In this document: piece by piece, positions 24,401 to 37,197 of the stretch
Layout: every line of letters begins with the position of its first letter
How positions within the stretch are numbered: the first letter of the stretch is position 1
NCBI RefSeq assembly: GCF_032854445.1
Contig: NC_088300.1
Span: 35,383,608 to 35,447,607, forward strand
Direction of reading: 5' to 3'
Length of the DNA: 64,000 bases
From: Liolophura sinensis
Taxonomy: Eukaryota > Mollusca > Polyplacophora > Chitonida > Chitonidae
The notes under the pieces: model-generated
The model's input: only the letters and a program-made list of their open reading frames with translations
Told to the model about the DNA's origin: nothing
Databases searched by the model: none
Translations under genes and position numbers: made by a program

Positions 24401-27400
24401 CATCACTCCACCATGGTATTAAAGGCATGTGAATCTCAAGGTGAAGGGCCAAGTGCATCAACGAGTGGACAAGCAAATGGTGATAAGGACACTAGTGTAA
24501 ACAATAAAAGAAAAGGGAAGCCAACTGATAATGGACTGCAGTCAAGCACCAGTGCAGATACTCAGGCTTCCAACAGACCAGCTGCTAAAAAGGTACTTTA
24601 TTGTCTTCTACTTTGAAAAGAAAGAAAAAGTATATATGTTCATCAGATTTCAGAAAGGTGAGGATTTGTCATCATCTGTACTTATGATAAGGGATAAAAG
24701 TTAGTGGATGATTTTGGGAGTTTTGCACAGGTCACCACACACTAAATAAACAAAACACTAGAAGGAACTCCTTGTAAAACTGGGTAATTTTCTTACTTTG
24801 GAACTGATTTACTGGATAAGTTTCTTTCTGAGAATCTAGGGATGTCAAACTGAAATGTTCAAAGAAATATTCTTGTTTTTGCTATCATTGATCAACTCAT
24901 GTCCACTTTACCAACGGTGGGACGATTTGGGATACCAAGTATAATGAGTTGAATAAATACAGCCTGTTGTCCGTAGTATGTGTACTGTGGAATGTTGGTT
25001 GCTTGATCTGAACATCAGTAACTTTCCTTTGTTTGTTATTTATGTTAATTAGGTCAAACTTAAAAATGCGGAATTGGAAGATTTGGTCGATGAGGGTAAA
25101 GTGCAGTCAGCTTCTTTGAGGTTATCCAAGATGGAACGTTATTTGCATGGCCCCACACCAGTTACAGCAACCACCTATACAACAGGACAAGATTTTCTAC
25201 AAGCTTCTGAAACCGTCTCAAGAGAAATCAACCAATGGCAACCTCAGATTCAACAAGTAGGTTTAGCACTGTCACACAGTGATGTGAACAGTATATGTTA
25301 TTTATTTACTTATTTATTTATTTCTATGTCACTTCTAACGGCAGCCAACGTTATGATGGGAGAGAGCCAAGCAGAACCGAGGTAAAACCCCCAAGACCAT
25401 CCGCAGATTGCCGACAGACTTATCCACTCATGAAGTGGACCTAGATTATTCTCCTGTCCTATAACATAAGATAAGTCTCTGGTCGAACAAGTCAGACGCT
25501 TGTAACGATAGTGTAAAAAAAAGTTACTCCCATGTCTCAAATGGTTAAAATAGTGTCTAGTTATGACTGTCAGTCCGTTGACTAACAAAGTCATCATATG
25601 TAAACTTTTCCATATGTGACTTGTATGTTTGTGAATAGATTTTATTTTGTGTGCTGTGTCATCATTTTCAATTACATTTGTTCTCAGAGTTTGTCAGGCA
25701 CATCAGCTTTATGTGTTCTGGGAGAATTGTCACCAGGTGGCGCCCTCATGACTACAACAAGCCAACATCAGTTACAGCGTAAGTTTGTTTGAGGTATAAA
25801 AAAGAAAATGGTAGTTAACAGGCATTGTAGTAATGCAATAAGTCAGAGATATGATCTTTATTTGATTATTTTTCCACAATATTAAAATTTCAAACATTTG
25901 TGGATTTCACTGTTCTAATTGTTCGTCGGGGACTATTTGAAAATAAGCTGTTAACAGCACTTCTAAGGTTGTTTGTGCATTCTGGATCTTGTGTTCTTCG
26001 GTTGTAGGTTTTTTTAAAACCATTTGCAAGCCTGTATGTAACACTCTGGAAAGTTCCTCATTAATTTGTCAAAAATTAATCTGGTTTACTCCATACACTT
26101 CAATTTCCCCAACCAGTAAAACTTTCCTTGTATAAGTGAAAAATTCTTGAGTATGACATTGAACCACAAAATGTCAACCAATCAAATGTTATACGGAATT
26201 GTGTGTTGCCGGAGACAGAGTATTCTTTTTGAATTTTATAACCATAGGCCGCACTGAGAATTATCAATGTATATTTTGTCTGTATTCACCTAATCTGATA
26301 CATCAGAGAGATCATCTTTATTATCTGTTAATACACCTTCTTCACATTTTGTGCAGACCTGACATACAGTCATTAATGTATGCAAATAATATGCAAGCCT
26401 GCAGTCTGAACTCGTTGAAGTGTCCGTGTGATTTGACTTCTTAAAGAATCATGATCATGTATGAATTTTGAGGTAACGAATGCAGTGTTGCTGAAGAATG
26501 CCGAGTCTCGTAGCACAAAACTGGAAATATGGTCTGTTGTGGTTCATTTTGATATTTAGTACACATTTAGTATGTGACCACTTATGTTCAGTTTCTCATG
26601 CTGGCTTCCTCTCCGGCCTTACGTGAGAAGGTCTGTCACCAACCTACGGATGGTCGCGTTTTCCCCAGGCTCTGCCTGTTTTCCTCCCACCATAATGCAG
26701 GCTGCCGTCGTATAAGTGAAATATTCTTGAGTACAGCCAATCAAACCAAATCAAATAAATAAATAAGTAAATATGTTCAGTTTGTTATTTCAAAACAGAA
26801 TGTCTAATCTAAAATGCGTTTTACCCGACACAGAAATGGTATCCAGCCAGGTACAGGTGGAGCTGCAGCAGTTATACAACGCACTCTGTGAACTACTCAG
26901 GCACTTCTGGTCCTGTTTTCCTACCTCCAACAAGTGCCTTGAAGAGAAGGTAAGAATTTTTGTGTCACGTTCAGCTCATGCTGGCTTCCTCTCTCCGGCT
27001 GGAAGGTCTGACAGCACCCTGCGAATGGTCGTGGATTTCCCTCGGACTGTACTCTGTTTCCTCCCATCATAATGCTGGCCACTGTCGTATAAGTAAATTA
27101 TTCTTGAGTACAGCGTAAAACACCAATCAAATAAATAAAGGATTTTTGTGGCTGGTCCTAGATGAACATGACAGTTAGTAAAACAATGGAAAATGACAAT
27201 ATGTTTTCACAAGCAGCGACATATGCACTTTTCAAATTGCACCACACTATCATAAACATGGAGTAAGTCTACACCAACCGTAACAACAACAACGACACTG
27301 TCTTACCACATACACGTAACTCATTGTCTCGGCAAACATTATTGTAAGAATGTTCTCTTGAAACAAGGAACTATATTTTGTACAGACAAAGTGTCAAAAT

Positions 27401-28673
27401 GCTGGAGGATATAATAAAATCTTATCATTTTTAGCTGCAACAAGTAGCTGTATAAATCACTCTTGTTTATCTGTCACTTGGTCCTTCACTTTATAAGAGG
27501 CTGAGTGCAAGAGGATATCATCTTTTGGCAAGATGTTACATTGTTGTAAATTTCTGCTCATTTTTATGCTAAAGCATATTGTCACTGGTATGCCACTGAT
27601 ATTATACTTATCATTTACCTTGGCAGGTTGTTAAAATGCGAGCCACTCTGGAGAGATTTGAAAATGCCAAGTTACAGCAGTTTAAAGATAAAATAAGTCA
27701 TAGTCACTACAATGTAAATGTAAGTATGTTTTATATTTTGTCAACACTTTTGAGTCCATATTTTCAAACTACGGATGTTGAATGGGCACTAGAAATTACT
27801 CTTTTTCAACATCTGTTGTATGGCCGTGTCTGCCTTGTGTCACCTTGTATGAAGTCTGAGCACTAGCTATATGGTAGTGGGGCCTCCGTGACTCATTCGG
27901 TTAGCGCGCTAGTGCAGTGTAATGACCCAGGAGTCTCTCACCAAGGCGGTCGCTGTGAGTTCAAGTCCAGCTCATGCTGGCTTCCTCTCCGACCGTACGT
28001 GGGAAGGTCTGCAGCAACCTGCGGATGGTTGTGGGTTTCCCCCCGGGCTTTGCCCGGTTTCCTCCCACCATATTGCTGGCTGCCGTCGTATAAGTCAAAT
28101 ATTCTTGAGTACGGCGTAAAACACCAATCAAATAAATAATAAAATAAATATCTATATGGTAACAACTCAAAAAGTTTCTAAATTCATTTTGTCTCAGAAA
28201 TGATCTTATCTGTCTGATTATGAAACATACATGTATTTGTAAACAGACAGGCCCTTGACAAATGGGAATGTGATTCCTGCCGATTTAAGTCATGAGGTTT
28301 GTGTAGGTATATGTCAAAAGAAGAACCTTAGTTTCCACATGCTCAGCAAAATGTAACTGCAGTCATGGTATGTTTGCTTAAACTGTACATCATTGCTAAA
28401 ATTGTCTCATATTTATTTATTGATTCTTTGAGTGTTTTGTCATAATCAAGAGTATTTAGCTTTCTTTGATGAAAATTTTTGAGAATGGCATGAAACACCA
28501 ATTAGGTAGTAAATAAATAAATTAATATATTTGTCAGTTACTAAGCAAAATATCTCCTACTAGTATAAAAGCCCAATCTCTTGTTTCAGTTACTGGGTCA
28601 TATGGAAGCTATGCTACAGGCTGCCTACGGCAAGTTTGACACCTGGCAAGCAAGACGACAAAAGAAGAGATGA
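18408..28673 (+). CDS. GTF2H1: General transcription factor IIH subunit 1 (TFIIH p62)
   Basis: Thirteen coding exons in phase: 18408-18561, 19387-19588, 20406-20502, 21090-21158, 21572-21665, 22603-22749, 23785-23864, 24326-24592, 25053-25256, 25688-25778, 26834-26949, 27627-27719, 28590-28673 (TGA); 565 aa against about 548 in human. The start ATG follows AGCCATC and begins [19 protein letters not shown], matching the p62 PH-like domain (about 1-108), which in TFIIH binds TFIIE, XPC and activators. BSD domains follow: [24 protein letters not shown] near 120-150, and [11 protein letters not shown]...[15 protein letters not shown] near 185-240. A Ser/Asn-rich linker (exon 24326) precedes RYLHGPTPV, then [13 protein letters not shown] and the C-terminal helical part ending RRQKKR. 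p62 is a core TFIIH subunit in transcription initiation and nucleotide excision repair. Exon 26834-26949 is flanked by two SINE-A copies. Confidence 0.97.
20045..20284 (+). mobile_element. tRNA-derived SINE, another type
   Basis: The B-box-like GGGTTCAATTCC is followed by GTCGAGTCAAAGATTTTCAG and ends GTTCTTGAGTATTC...CAAATAAAG, a tail related to SINE-A. In a GTF2H1 intron. Confidence 0.55.
20635..20842 (+). mobile_element. SINE-A copy, near full length, diverged
   Basis: Contains GAGTTCAAGTCCAGCTCATG, GCAACCTGCAATTGGTCGTG and TTTCCTCCTATCATAATG, then jumps directly to AATAAATAAAT. The CTTGAGTAC block is deleted. Confidence 0.85.
21876..22225 (+). mobile_element. SINE-B, near full length
   Basis: The tRNA-like head is TAGCCTGATGTTTAGAGCAT with GGATTAAGCCTGGG. 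The body is shared with 60955-61210 (TATGTACACACACCT.., CATATGACT, AAACC(T/C)CAAGCATAC). The tail is CATA-rich. In a GTF2H1 intron. Confidence 0.75.
22510..22582 (+). mobile_element. SINE-A 3' end fragment
   Basis: GTTGTCGTATAAGGGAAATA then TTCTTGAGTACAGCGTAAAA and an (AAAT)n tail, 20 bp before the acceptor of GTF2H1 exon 22603. Confidence 0.85.
23413..23662. mobile_element. MITE-1 with 20-bp terminal inverted repeats
   Basis: The left end is CAGGGCCCAGTTGTTCAAAA. The right end is its near-exact reverse complement (TTTTTGAACAACTGGGCCCTG without the first base). About 250 bp, non-coding. A second copy is at 38644-38882. The CAGGG...CCCTG termini are hAT-like, but I saw no clear 8-bp target duplication. 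Confidence 0.85.
25299..25425 (-). mobile_element. SINE-A fragment, diverged
   Basis: A TTTATTTATTT run, then ACGGCAGCCAACGTTATGAT and CATCCGCAGATTGCCGACAG: minus-strand core sequence. In a GTF2H1 intron. Confidence 0.7.
26580..26772 (+). mobile_element. SINE-A copy upstream of GTF2H1 exon 11
   Basis: CTCATGCTGGCTTCCTCTCC, core, CGTCGTATAAGTGAAATATT, and an AAATAAATAAAT tail, ending about 60 bp before exon 26834. Confidence 0.9.
26966..27140 (+). mobile_element. SINE-A copy downstream of GTF2H1 exon 11
   Basis: CAGCTCATGCTGGCTTCCTC through TTGAGTACAGCGTAAAACAC and an AAATAAATAAA tail. It starts about 16 bp after the exon 26949 donor, in the same orientation as the copy at 26580-26772. Confidence 0.9.
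27877..28151 (+). mobile_element. SINE-A, full length with target-site duplication
   Basis: The complete element has head GGGGCCTCCGTGACTCATTC, GTTAGCGCGCTAG, B-box-like GAGTTCAAGTCC, a central domain, TTGAGTACGGCGTAAAACAC and an AAATAAA-type tail. The 10-bp CTATATGGTA occurs at 27867-27876 and again at 28152-28161, a clear target-site duplication. In GTF2H1 intron 12. Confidence 0.95.
28470..28533 (+). mobile_element. SINE-A 3' remnant
   Basis: GAGAATGGCATGAAACACCA followed by GTAAATAAATAAATT, a decayed version of the SINE-A tail. Confidence 0.5.
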
Positions 28674-31600
28674 GAATACTGTGATTTAGCAAATTTTGAC
28701 TTCTAAACTAGCAATTTAGATTAATATAGTTATATACGAAGTGTTTGGACCAGTGCAATTTAGACTTTATTCAGTGTGTGGACGATTGTCAGAGAAGATC
28801 AGTGTTTCGATATGCCAGACCTTCACTTCAGTGGTTGAGCAAGGTACTGGTATCAGTTTGGACCAGTGCTCTGCTGAAAAAGCCACAGTCAACCAATCAC
28901 AGTATGACATTTGGTTTGAATTCCAAGTAAAATAAGTACTGTCTGGTACTATTATTGACAAAGGTCAACTTTGTGACATCACAATGAAACTGCAAGATCT
29001 AGGGTAAGCAGCCACCTCCTAGAGTAACTTTGTGGTCTTTAGAACCACATGACAGATCTGTACAGTTTAGCATGTTTTCAGTGTAGCATGGTAAATACTT
29101 CTATAACTGCTCAAGCAAGTCTGTCTCTTCCACTGACATTTATGAGGGACCTGCTTGAAAGAATGCCAAGGCCTTTCACATTGCAGCCAACGGCGCACAC
29201 ATCTGGGGATTGGAGACTCGGGTCTAAGCCAGGTTGACATTGTTCTCTTGTATTACACAAATTCTGCTTGTATTACACAAATTTTAATTTACTCACAAAT
29301 TGTCACCACAAAAGTAAGAACAAACAAAAAAAAAATACACGCTTTATCCTCCCCATGGACTCCAATGGCAAATCTATCTTGACCTGAAAAGGACAAAGTC
29401 CTTTTTCAAGAGTCCTGTAACTCTGATTGTCAGTTGTGGATGGTATGTTCTCTGTTATCTGAGAAGATGCTCAGTCTCACCCTTTCTTTGATGTTGTCAT
29501 TCATGATGAGAAGAGAACCCATTGCTGATTGGCTGAGTTACTTTCCATTCACATGCATTAGCCAATCTCTTGGGTCCTTTCAGAATAGTGTACGGTACTC
29601 CGGTCTTCTACTGAAGAGGCATTTTATGCAAGCCTTCACATTTTGAAGACAGATGTATACAGCGTCAGTATGAATAGTTAGGAACACATTACCACAGGAA
29701 TTTCAACAGGTCATAACTACTCAGCCTGACTGCCAGATGCTTTTTACCTGGGCTTGTGACTTTAAAAGGAAACAGGTAACAAATAATATAACCAGAATAA
29801 TGCAAGTCAGAGACATTGTTTTCTGATGTACTCAGTTACTCTACGAATCATCTTCAAAGAAGAAATTTTTGCGATGGACGTAGAATGCGCCGTGTTAGAA
29901 TACCACACACATATGGTTAAAAGGGCAAAACAGGGCTGGGGTAACATAATTTAATTCCATCTCTGAAGTGCTGCTTACTCCCACCCTGTATACTACAAAC
30001 ACCTCATTGGTTTGAAAGGTCAAACCCTGAATGGGTGACCTCTGGTATAACAAGAATGGATGACAGCACCTGTGACCTGAAATTATAACCTCCATATATA
30101 GTCCATGACATGATGAGTGTGAACTGTTGTCAACCCTGTAGAAGGACTAAACGTGTTGTATGGTGTTTGATTTTTGAGAGTAAAATACAATGTGTTAAAT
30201 ACATTTTTGTCTCCCACCCCCACCCCTATACAAATGGTTATTGGATCTCTCAGTGTCACTCAAGTTATTACTGTCACTCAAGTTATTACTACACCACAGA
30301 AAAATAGTTTAAGAATTCCATTGTCTAACACAAAGTTTATTAGACAAAAAGTATCACATAGGAATGCATATCATTGCATTATATTACCATGATCATCCTC
30401 CTATGTTTTAACTCAATCGTATCATACTCATTTAATACTATTCCGGCCATTATGACAGTGAAAATTCCAAGGTATCATGTACCGGTAACGTTAATAATAA
30501 TGGATGTAAAGCTAATGCTGGATATTTTTCTTGCCCATTGATTATTGGTTGCCGGAGACCTTGAATGTTATGAATTAAAAAGCTGAAATAAGCATAATTC
30601 GTTATTCCCAAATATTTTGGCTTCCAGTGGTATGCCTGAGATGGATTATATGTTCGCCTGTACATATATATTCCATAAGGAGTACACACTTCACACGGTT
30701 GTTTTGAAAGGCTTCAATTGTTTGAATTTGAATGGGGGATTTTTTTTTCTACACCTTATTTTAAAGTGCTAAAAATTCAAAAAGTATTAAGACATTTACT
30801 GATAGTGCTTACATTATGTGTTGTTTTTTTTTTCCCATCAAAAATATTGGAAGTAGGTAAAAGTGAATGAGGATTAAATATCTACATCCTTAAAACTTGC
30901 AAAACTTTTTTTTTTTAAATGAAATGAAATCCTGTGTTTGAACAGTGACTTGTTGAACAATCTTTACAGTAATTCTTATGTTAATACTTTCCCAGTTCGG
31001 GATTTTTTTTTTTTGCAAACTGCATCAGTCTAAAATAAGACAAAGAAGATGAAACAAATGAACTGTCCCAGGTTGGATGAAGATCTGATTTGGGTTATGA
31101 ATTCAGCATGACATTTTAACAGATGTGGAGCTAAATACAGATGGTTTTTTAAAATATTACCTTAGTGTTTCTAATCATTTACCTCGCAGCAAAAACAGAA
31201 TGGTTAAACTGCAAGTATTTCAACAAAATTTATAAAATGCAATTAATCAAGCTCTTTTACCAACTGCACGAGAGAAATCCCATGAAGCTATGGCTGATTT
31301 ACCATGAACTTGTGATTTTGAATGCTTGCCCTAATTACTGAGGATTAAAACAGTACATTAAGGAAGCATATATGGTCATCTAAAAAGGATTAATTCGGTT
31401 TTGCCGTACAAGTTTCTTTGCCTCTGCTGGCAGACTCAGGGAAACATGTCAAAATAGAAAATACACAGTTTCGTCAATCAGTATTATTTAGCAGGAGTTT
31501 GTGTCAGTGGTAGGCCTGCATGTAGTATATATGTTGACATTTAAGAATAAATTGCAACTCTGGTGTAAATGGTGCATACCTATGCGCATGTATATGGAAC

Positions 31601-32335
31601 AACGCTGCCCCATGTATCAGGTCTGGAGTGTTTACATACTCTTTACTGTCTACAGATTCACTGCACAGCATCATGGTTGTCTCCTCCTCAAATGTAACAG
31701 TTCAGCCTTTAGAAGCATGAATGAACCACGAAAAGGCAAGGAGTTCTAAGACTTTAAACCATGACAAACCAGGACGTTTTCAGTAGATTGTATACGTGCT
31801 GTAATTATATGGTTTGTCAACATTTTGGGGGGAAGATTTAGTTAAACCCTTCATGAAATAGACACAAGCTTTAGCAGATGTGACAGGCTGATAACCTTTA
31901 CTGTATATTTTACTGTCAGCATTGAGTCCGGTAAAAATACTTACGTTTAAACTACACTGTACTTTGCTGGGAAATGTGTGAATGCAATGTTGATTACATG
32001 TACCTCTTTTTACACCTTCACAGAACAGTGTTAGGAAATGAACTGGTGATATGAATGATATAGAATAGCAAATTTGTTTATTTGTCCATTTGTTATTGTA
32101 GTATAAAATTAAATGTTTGTTTACACCATTACGTCTGTTTTATGTGGATCATTGTTCACGAGTCCAAAGATTCAACGATTTACTAATTTCGATATATTAT
32201 CAGTATTTTATGCCAAGCCGATTGGTGTGTGTGATTGATGCAGTATTAATGTTGGTGGGTGGAGGATTCAGGCTTTGAAGGAAACCATCAGTTAGCTGAT
32301 GAAACGCAGGACCTCAAATATGTAACAGTAGTTAT

Positions 32336-32564
32336 CTTGGTAGCGCAGCAGAATGACCCAGGGGTCCCTCAATAATGCGTTCATTGTTGGCTTTTTGTTT
32401 GGTCATACCTGGGAAGGTGTACATGTACCAGGAAACTGCGGATGGTCATAGGTTGGATCGGGCTCTGCTTGGTTTCCGCCAACCATACAAGTGAACTATT
32501 CTTGAGTATGGCGTGAAAACACCAATTAAAGAAATAAAACACCAATTAAAGAAATAAATAAATC
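32336..32564 (+). mobile_element. SINE-A copy, diverged, duplicated tail
   Basis: GTAGCGCAGCAGAATGACCC head, AACTGCGGATGGTCATAGGT core, ATTCTTGAGTATGGCGTGAA. The last block AAACACCAATTAAAGAAATA is present twice. Confidence 0.85.
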
Positions 32565-32650
32565 AAACCTACAGCGGAGCCAGTAGGAGCTGGACGTGAA
32601 CGCATTACCTCATTAGTCGAGGGAATAATGGTCATCTGGGACAACTAACC

Positions 32651-32911
32651 GGGGGGGCCGCCGTGGCTCGTTTAGCGCGCTAGCGCGCTGGGTAATAACC
32701 CAGGAGCATCTCACCAATGCGGTTGATGTGAGTTCAAGTCCAGCTCATGCTGGCTTCCTCTCCAGCTGTACGTGGGAAGGTCTGTCAGCAACCTGCGGAT
32801 GGTCGTGGGTTTCCCTGGGCTCTGCCCGCTTTCTTCCCATCATAATACTGGCCGCTGTCGTATAAGTGCAATATTACTGAGTACAGCGTAAAACACCAAT
32901 CTGATAAATAA
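32651..32911 (+). mobile_element. SINE-A, full length
   Basis: GGCCGCCGTGGCTCGTTTAG head, GAGTTCAAGTCCAGCTCATG, GCAACCTGCGGATGGTCGTG, GAGTACAGCGTAAAACACCA, short tail. Confidence 0.92.
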
Positions 32912-33929
32912 GCATATCAACTTAACCGGGTGTAACGGCCCCTTAATTTCATGGGTTATCACAAAATCCAGTAATAACTCGGCACAGTTTATTCCATGAG
33001 TTTTCAGTTCTTATGCTTATATCAGAAATGCCCTTGGACTTCACTGCCATCGTGTAGGTGAAAAAATTCTTTTGTATCTTTCTTGCGTATGCGAAGGACT
33101 TCATTGATATGAATTCAAGAGTGGGTCATAACCCATAAAGCAGCAAACAAAATTCATTTAAATTGACATGGTCGCTCAAAATTTGAATTTTTAAAAAAAT
33201 TCTGAGTGCGACGTCTTAAAGTTCGTTCATAAACTAAATTACTCACGCTGAAATAAAAAGTATTCATTCAGCATGTAATTTTTAGGATCCCGAAGAAGTC
33301 TTACTGTTATTAGAATTCAACACAAAGTGGGTGCACCATTTTGCCTCATTCTCTGTGATACCGACTTTCGATCAGTCGACGAATTCGGAAAATTTCTAAT
33401 ATTTATACACATACATGCAGAGTACATCAGCGTGAGCAGCATTGAGAAAAGGTTACGAGTAATCTTTTTATTAAACTAAGAGTCAGAAAGGTTTGTCAGT
33501 TCGAAGTTTAACACCCTCTGCCTACAACAGATTCGCACCCACCTATGAAGTCGTAGTTTTGCGACAGTTTGTGACTTTCACTTCTTGATAAAAAATACCC
33601 GATAATCATATCATTCTGTAATAACCCAAAAAACACTTAATATTTGGGCGACCAAAATCACTTTAAGGGTCAAATAAAGGTCACCTATTTTAGAGCTGAA
33701 ACAGACATTTCACCACTGTGAAAATAATCTACCCTCTAATCATGCCAAACGACAACAGATCTAAGATCCACAGAACTCTGGGAATTTTGGGAAACTGGTC
33801 TTAAATGAAAATTTTAGACCTATTATGTTTATTCGAAAGGTAGTTTAGGCCTGGCTCTAGATCATGCACTTTGCCAATCAAGAAGCCCAAATTGGTTATA
33901 ACGGGACGAATTCTAGCGTAGAAAAACCA

Positions 33930-34290
33930 GTTTCAACGGACAACCTGGCTAACAGTAGGGAAACCAGTAAGGATTGGACAACATTTCCAGGGTGATGGAC
34001 ATGTTGGTTAAGTGGAAAACCCCATCGGGGTTAGGGAAGCCACATGTAACTCTGTGCTACAATCCTATCTGGTGAAGGATACCTTTGTGAAGTAAAAAAA
34101 CCAATCAAGGTTAGAGAAACTGCTTGTAGCTGAGCGGAACAATCTAAGCCGGGAGAAGGAAACCTTTGTAAAGCGGACAATTCTGTCTAAGAGGAGAAAA
34201 CATTTAATAAAGTGGCCAGCTCAGTCGGGGTTAGGGAAACTACACGCAGCTGAACAATCTGGGTGAAGCAAATCTGTTGTCGGCAATCCA
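33930..34290. repeat. Degenerate tandem repeat, roughly 100-bp units
   Basis: Three or four diverged units share GGTTAG(G/A)GAA(A/G)C, a CATGTAGCTGAGC-like block, ACAATCT and ACCTTTGTGAAGT. Boundaries are uncertain. Confidence 0.55.
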
Positions 34291-37008
34291 AACAAAGAAA
34301 AGGAAACCTTATAAAACCAGTCAACTGGAGGCCAAAATGCATTTGGTGATCCTGATAACTCCAGGAAAATAACCTGGATTTAATTCCACGTTTAATAACC
34401 CAAGTAGTTTTGGAAACCATTCTCAACAGGAAAAAAACAACCGGAGTTAATGCCAGGGCCATGATTACAGGTCATAATAACAATTAATTAGAGTAACTTA
34501 GATCAACTCCTAAAATAGGAAATTGAGAATCTTCTCACCTGTCAAGCAGTTTATTTTATTTTTTTCAACATGGTAACAATTCTTGTCAATCATCTGTATT
34601 GAGTAAAAGAGACTTCTGTCAGCAAAGCACATAAAACACATGACCACGACTGATCCACGTGGTAAAGGACCTGGTTTGGTAAGGCTGGGAATCTGCCCCA
34701 GTGCAAGAAACTGTGCGCCTCAAGCAGCGAAACTGACTATAGCTGTGAGGTACAGCTACCGACACACTCGTAAGGTTACTTCTTTTTTTCAGTTGGTTTT
34801 TGCTTTTCTTTTCCTGTTATTGACAAGCATGCGACTTGTAAAGCTCCAACCCTGCACTGACGCGATGTATAGGTCATAAAATCGAAAAACTGTAGCCGGT
34901 TTCAGTCACGCTGAAAGATCTTTTCGTTTGCATTAGACACTGAAGAATTGTGATAATCGCTATACCACAAATGTAACTTTCTGAAAAAATATGCACCAGT
35001 GAATTAAATAAATATGTAACAAATGTAGCTTTCAGCCTTATACTTCCGCTACGCATAACATGTTCATGATAGCTAGAGGGCCACACGTATTCTCAAACAG
35101 GATTCACGTATGATTTCGCTATAGTTGTCAAATGTTGCGTAATACCATATCTTATCCAGTCCGATTCATAACTATTTTATGCAAGACGCCCTTTATCTTT
35201 ACTCGCACAAAAGCATGTCTCCAAAGGAAAAAAATGGCCACAATGATTCGAACTCTTCGTACAGATGTCACCTGTTCTTTGCAACTTCATTAATCCACTG
35301 TACTGTGCAGGATGCCTGCGAGACTATGGCAGAAAGACGGATTTTAGGCTTCTAAAATATGACAAAACTGATCACATTATAAAGTTTATATTTCACATGT
35401 GAAGAAAAACTTTAACAAAAAGTAAACTTTTTCGCAGGTAGAAATACACGCATGAAAGTTTGTCAAGACACTTTTCTGGTTAACGTGGATCATTCTGTAA
35501 ATTTAAACCACAATGCCTCGTTTGAACGAAAAATTGTCGTTTTTGATCGAGAGTGCATTTTGGGCGGGTTATTACTAAGTAACCAGTCCTTTCATGGCCA
35601 TATAACTTTTATGGGTGCTTCAACCAAGATCCATTCTTCGAAATCTGCACTTTCTTATTGTACCTCTCCGGGGCCGATTTTCCCCTTTACCGTACCAGGT
35701 CCTCTACAACGGTGACCAGTGGGTCTTTCTGAAAATGCAATGTCCAACAAAAACTGGGACTTAGTGGAGTGCAGTCACTAGTGAGAAATGTTTGCTCCCA
35801 TCAGATCGGATACAATGTGATTCTCCAACACTGTCCCAGTGGCAGGAGATCCTAATCAAGGACCAGACTGAATAATGTGTCAATGCTGAGTGTTCTTTTT
35901 TTTTTTTTTTTTTTTAAGCAAAAAGATGACATGTTGGGGGGTGTGGATGGGTGTGACGTATAAAACGAAATGAGCTGCACTGAAGGGCATTTTACATCGG
36001 AGACCAGATTTTTGAGCTAGGCTGTCTCTCTCTCTCTCCAGTAGGAGAAACCATAATCTTACACACCTGTGAATGGGCTTGAGATTGCCATGTTTGGCCT
36101 AAAGAGCAATTGTTTCTTCATTCACATTGACTAGTGTTTAATGCTGTAATCTGTCACCAATGCAAAGCTGAGACAGGTACCTGACACTCCTCCTGACAAA
36201 GCAGCCAGAGTTGGAGTAAAGACTGCAGCTGGATTAGAGACTAGCTGGATTAAAGGCTGCAACTGGATTGAAGACTTAACCTTCAGAAGGAACTGCTCAT
36301 TGAGGCTGAGATACAAACCTCGGGAGGAAAATTCTGTAAAAATCACCTGGAGGTTGAATTAAATTAACCACATTTAAAACTGACATTTAAGAAATCCCCA
36401 GCGTCAAAGTGTAGTTCCTCTTGAGTTATGGTACAGGAAATCTCGCAATATATTGCTGATATTGATCTGTTTGTCTACTATAAATTTGGCACGATGAACT
36501 GGCATAAGTAGCAGGCTTACTTGATGTCGTACGTATGTCCCTTGGACTAGAGGATTTAGAGCACACTTATTCAGAGTAAGTGTGGCCATGTACAGTCTGT
36601 AGGAGTGCATTTCAACTGGCCTACAGAATGTTGCCAGATTATTTGAATTTTGTTTAACATCATACTCAAGAATTCTTCACTTACTGTAATTCTTCAACCT
36701 TTTCGCATGTTTGCAAAATGTTAATTCAAGCATATCCTAAGGGCATTATTAAAGGCATTCTAGGCTGACAAATTCCTACTTTTTGTGAAGCACTGAAATT
36801 GGACAACCCAATTAAAAAGGTGCATAAAATCGCACTGAAAGTTTCTCTTTCATATAAGAAAAGGTTGAGGAATTAGGGTATATGATGGCAATTAAGTTTT
36901 AAGGGTGGAGAAAACAGGAGTGCCAGGGATATACCACCAACCATGGACAAGTCTCTGACTAAAGCACCCACCCACCTACGACTCGCACACATTGAAAGAC
37001 AAGAGGTC

Positions 37009-37197
37009 TTTTAGAAACGTTAACACTGTGCAAATGGCTACAGGAGCATCAATGACAGCTTACTGTCACTAAGGCACCATGAACAGCAACAGTAGGAGAA
37101 TCTACTAATTCCCTGTCTAAGGCTAGGTTTGAACCTACAACTCTCGGGTCTTATCGACTGAAAGGCAAGCACCTTAATCACTCGGCCACGACTAGAT
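37009..37197 (-). mobile_element. tRNA-Ser/Leu-like SINE (SINE-C)
   Basis: The minus strand reads CGTGGCCGAGTGATTAAGGT, an A box typical of class II tRNAs, and later AGGTTCAAACCTAGC, a B box. The body continues with sequence shared with 48040-48180. This looks like a tRNA-derived SINE, not a working tRNA, because the stem pairing is not kept. Confidence 0.65.

Noticed and set aside
34640-34879. Plus-strand frame of 79 codons in the spacer
   Set aside because: No splice context or family match. Isolated in repeat-rich sequence.
37130-37197. tRNA-Ser/Leu gene on the minus strand
   Set aside because: A-box and B-box sequences are present, but the stems do not pair well and a shared SINE body follows. 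Called a tRNA-derived SINE.
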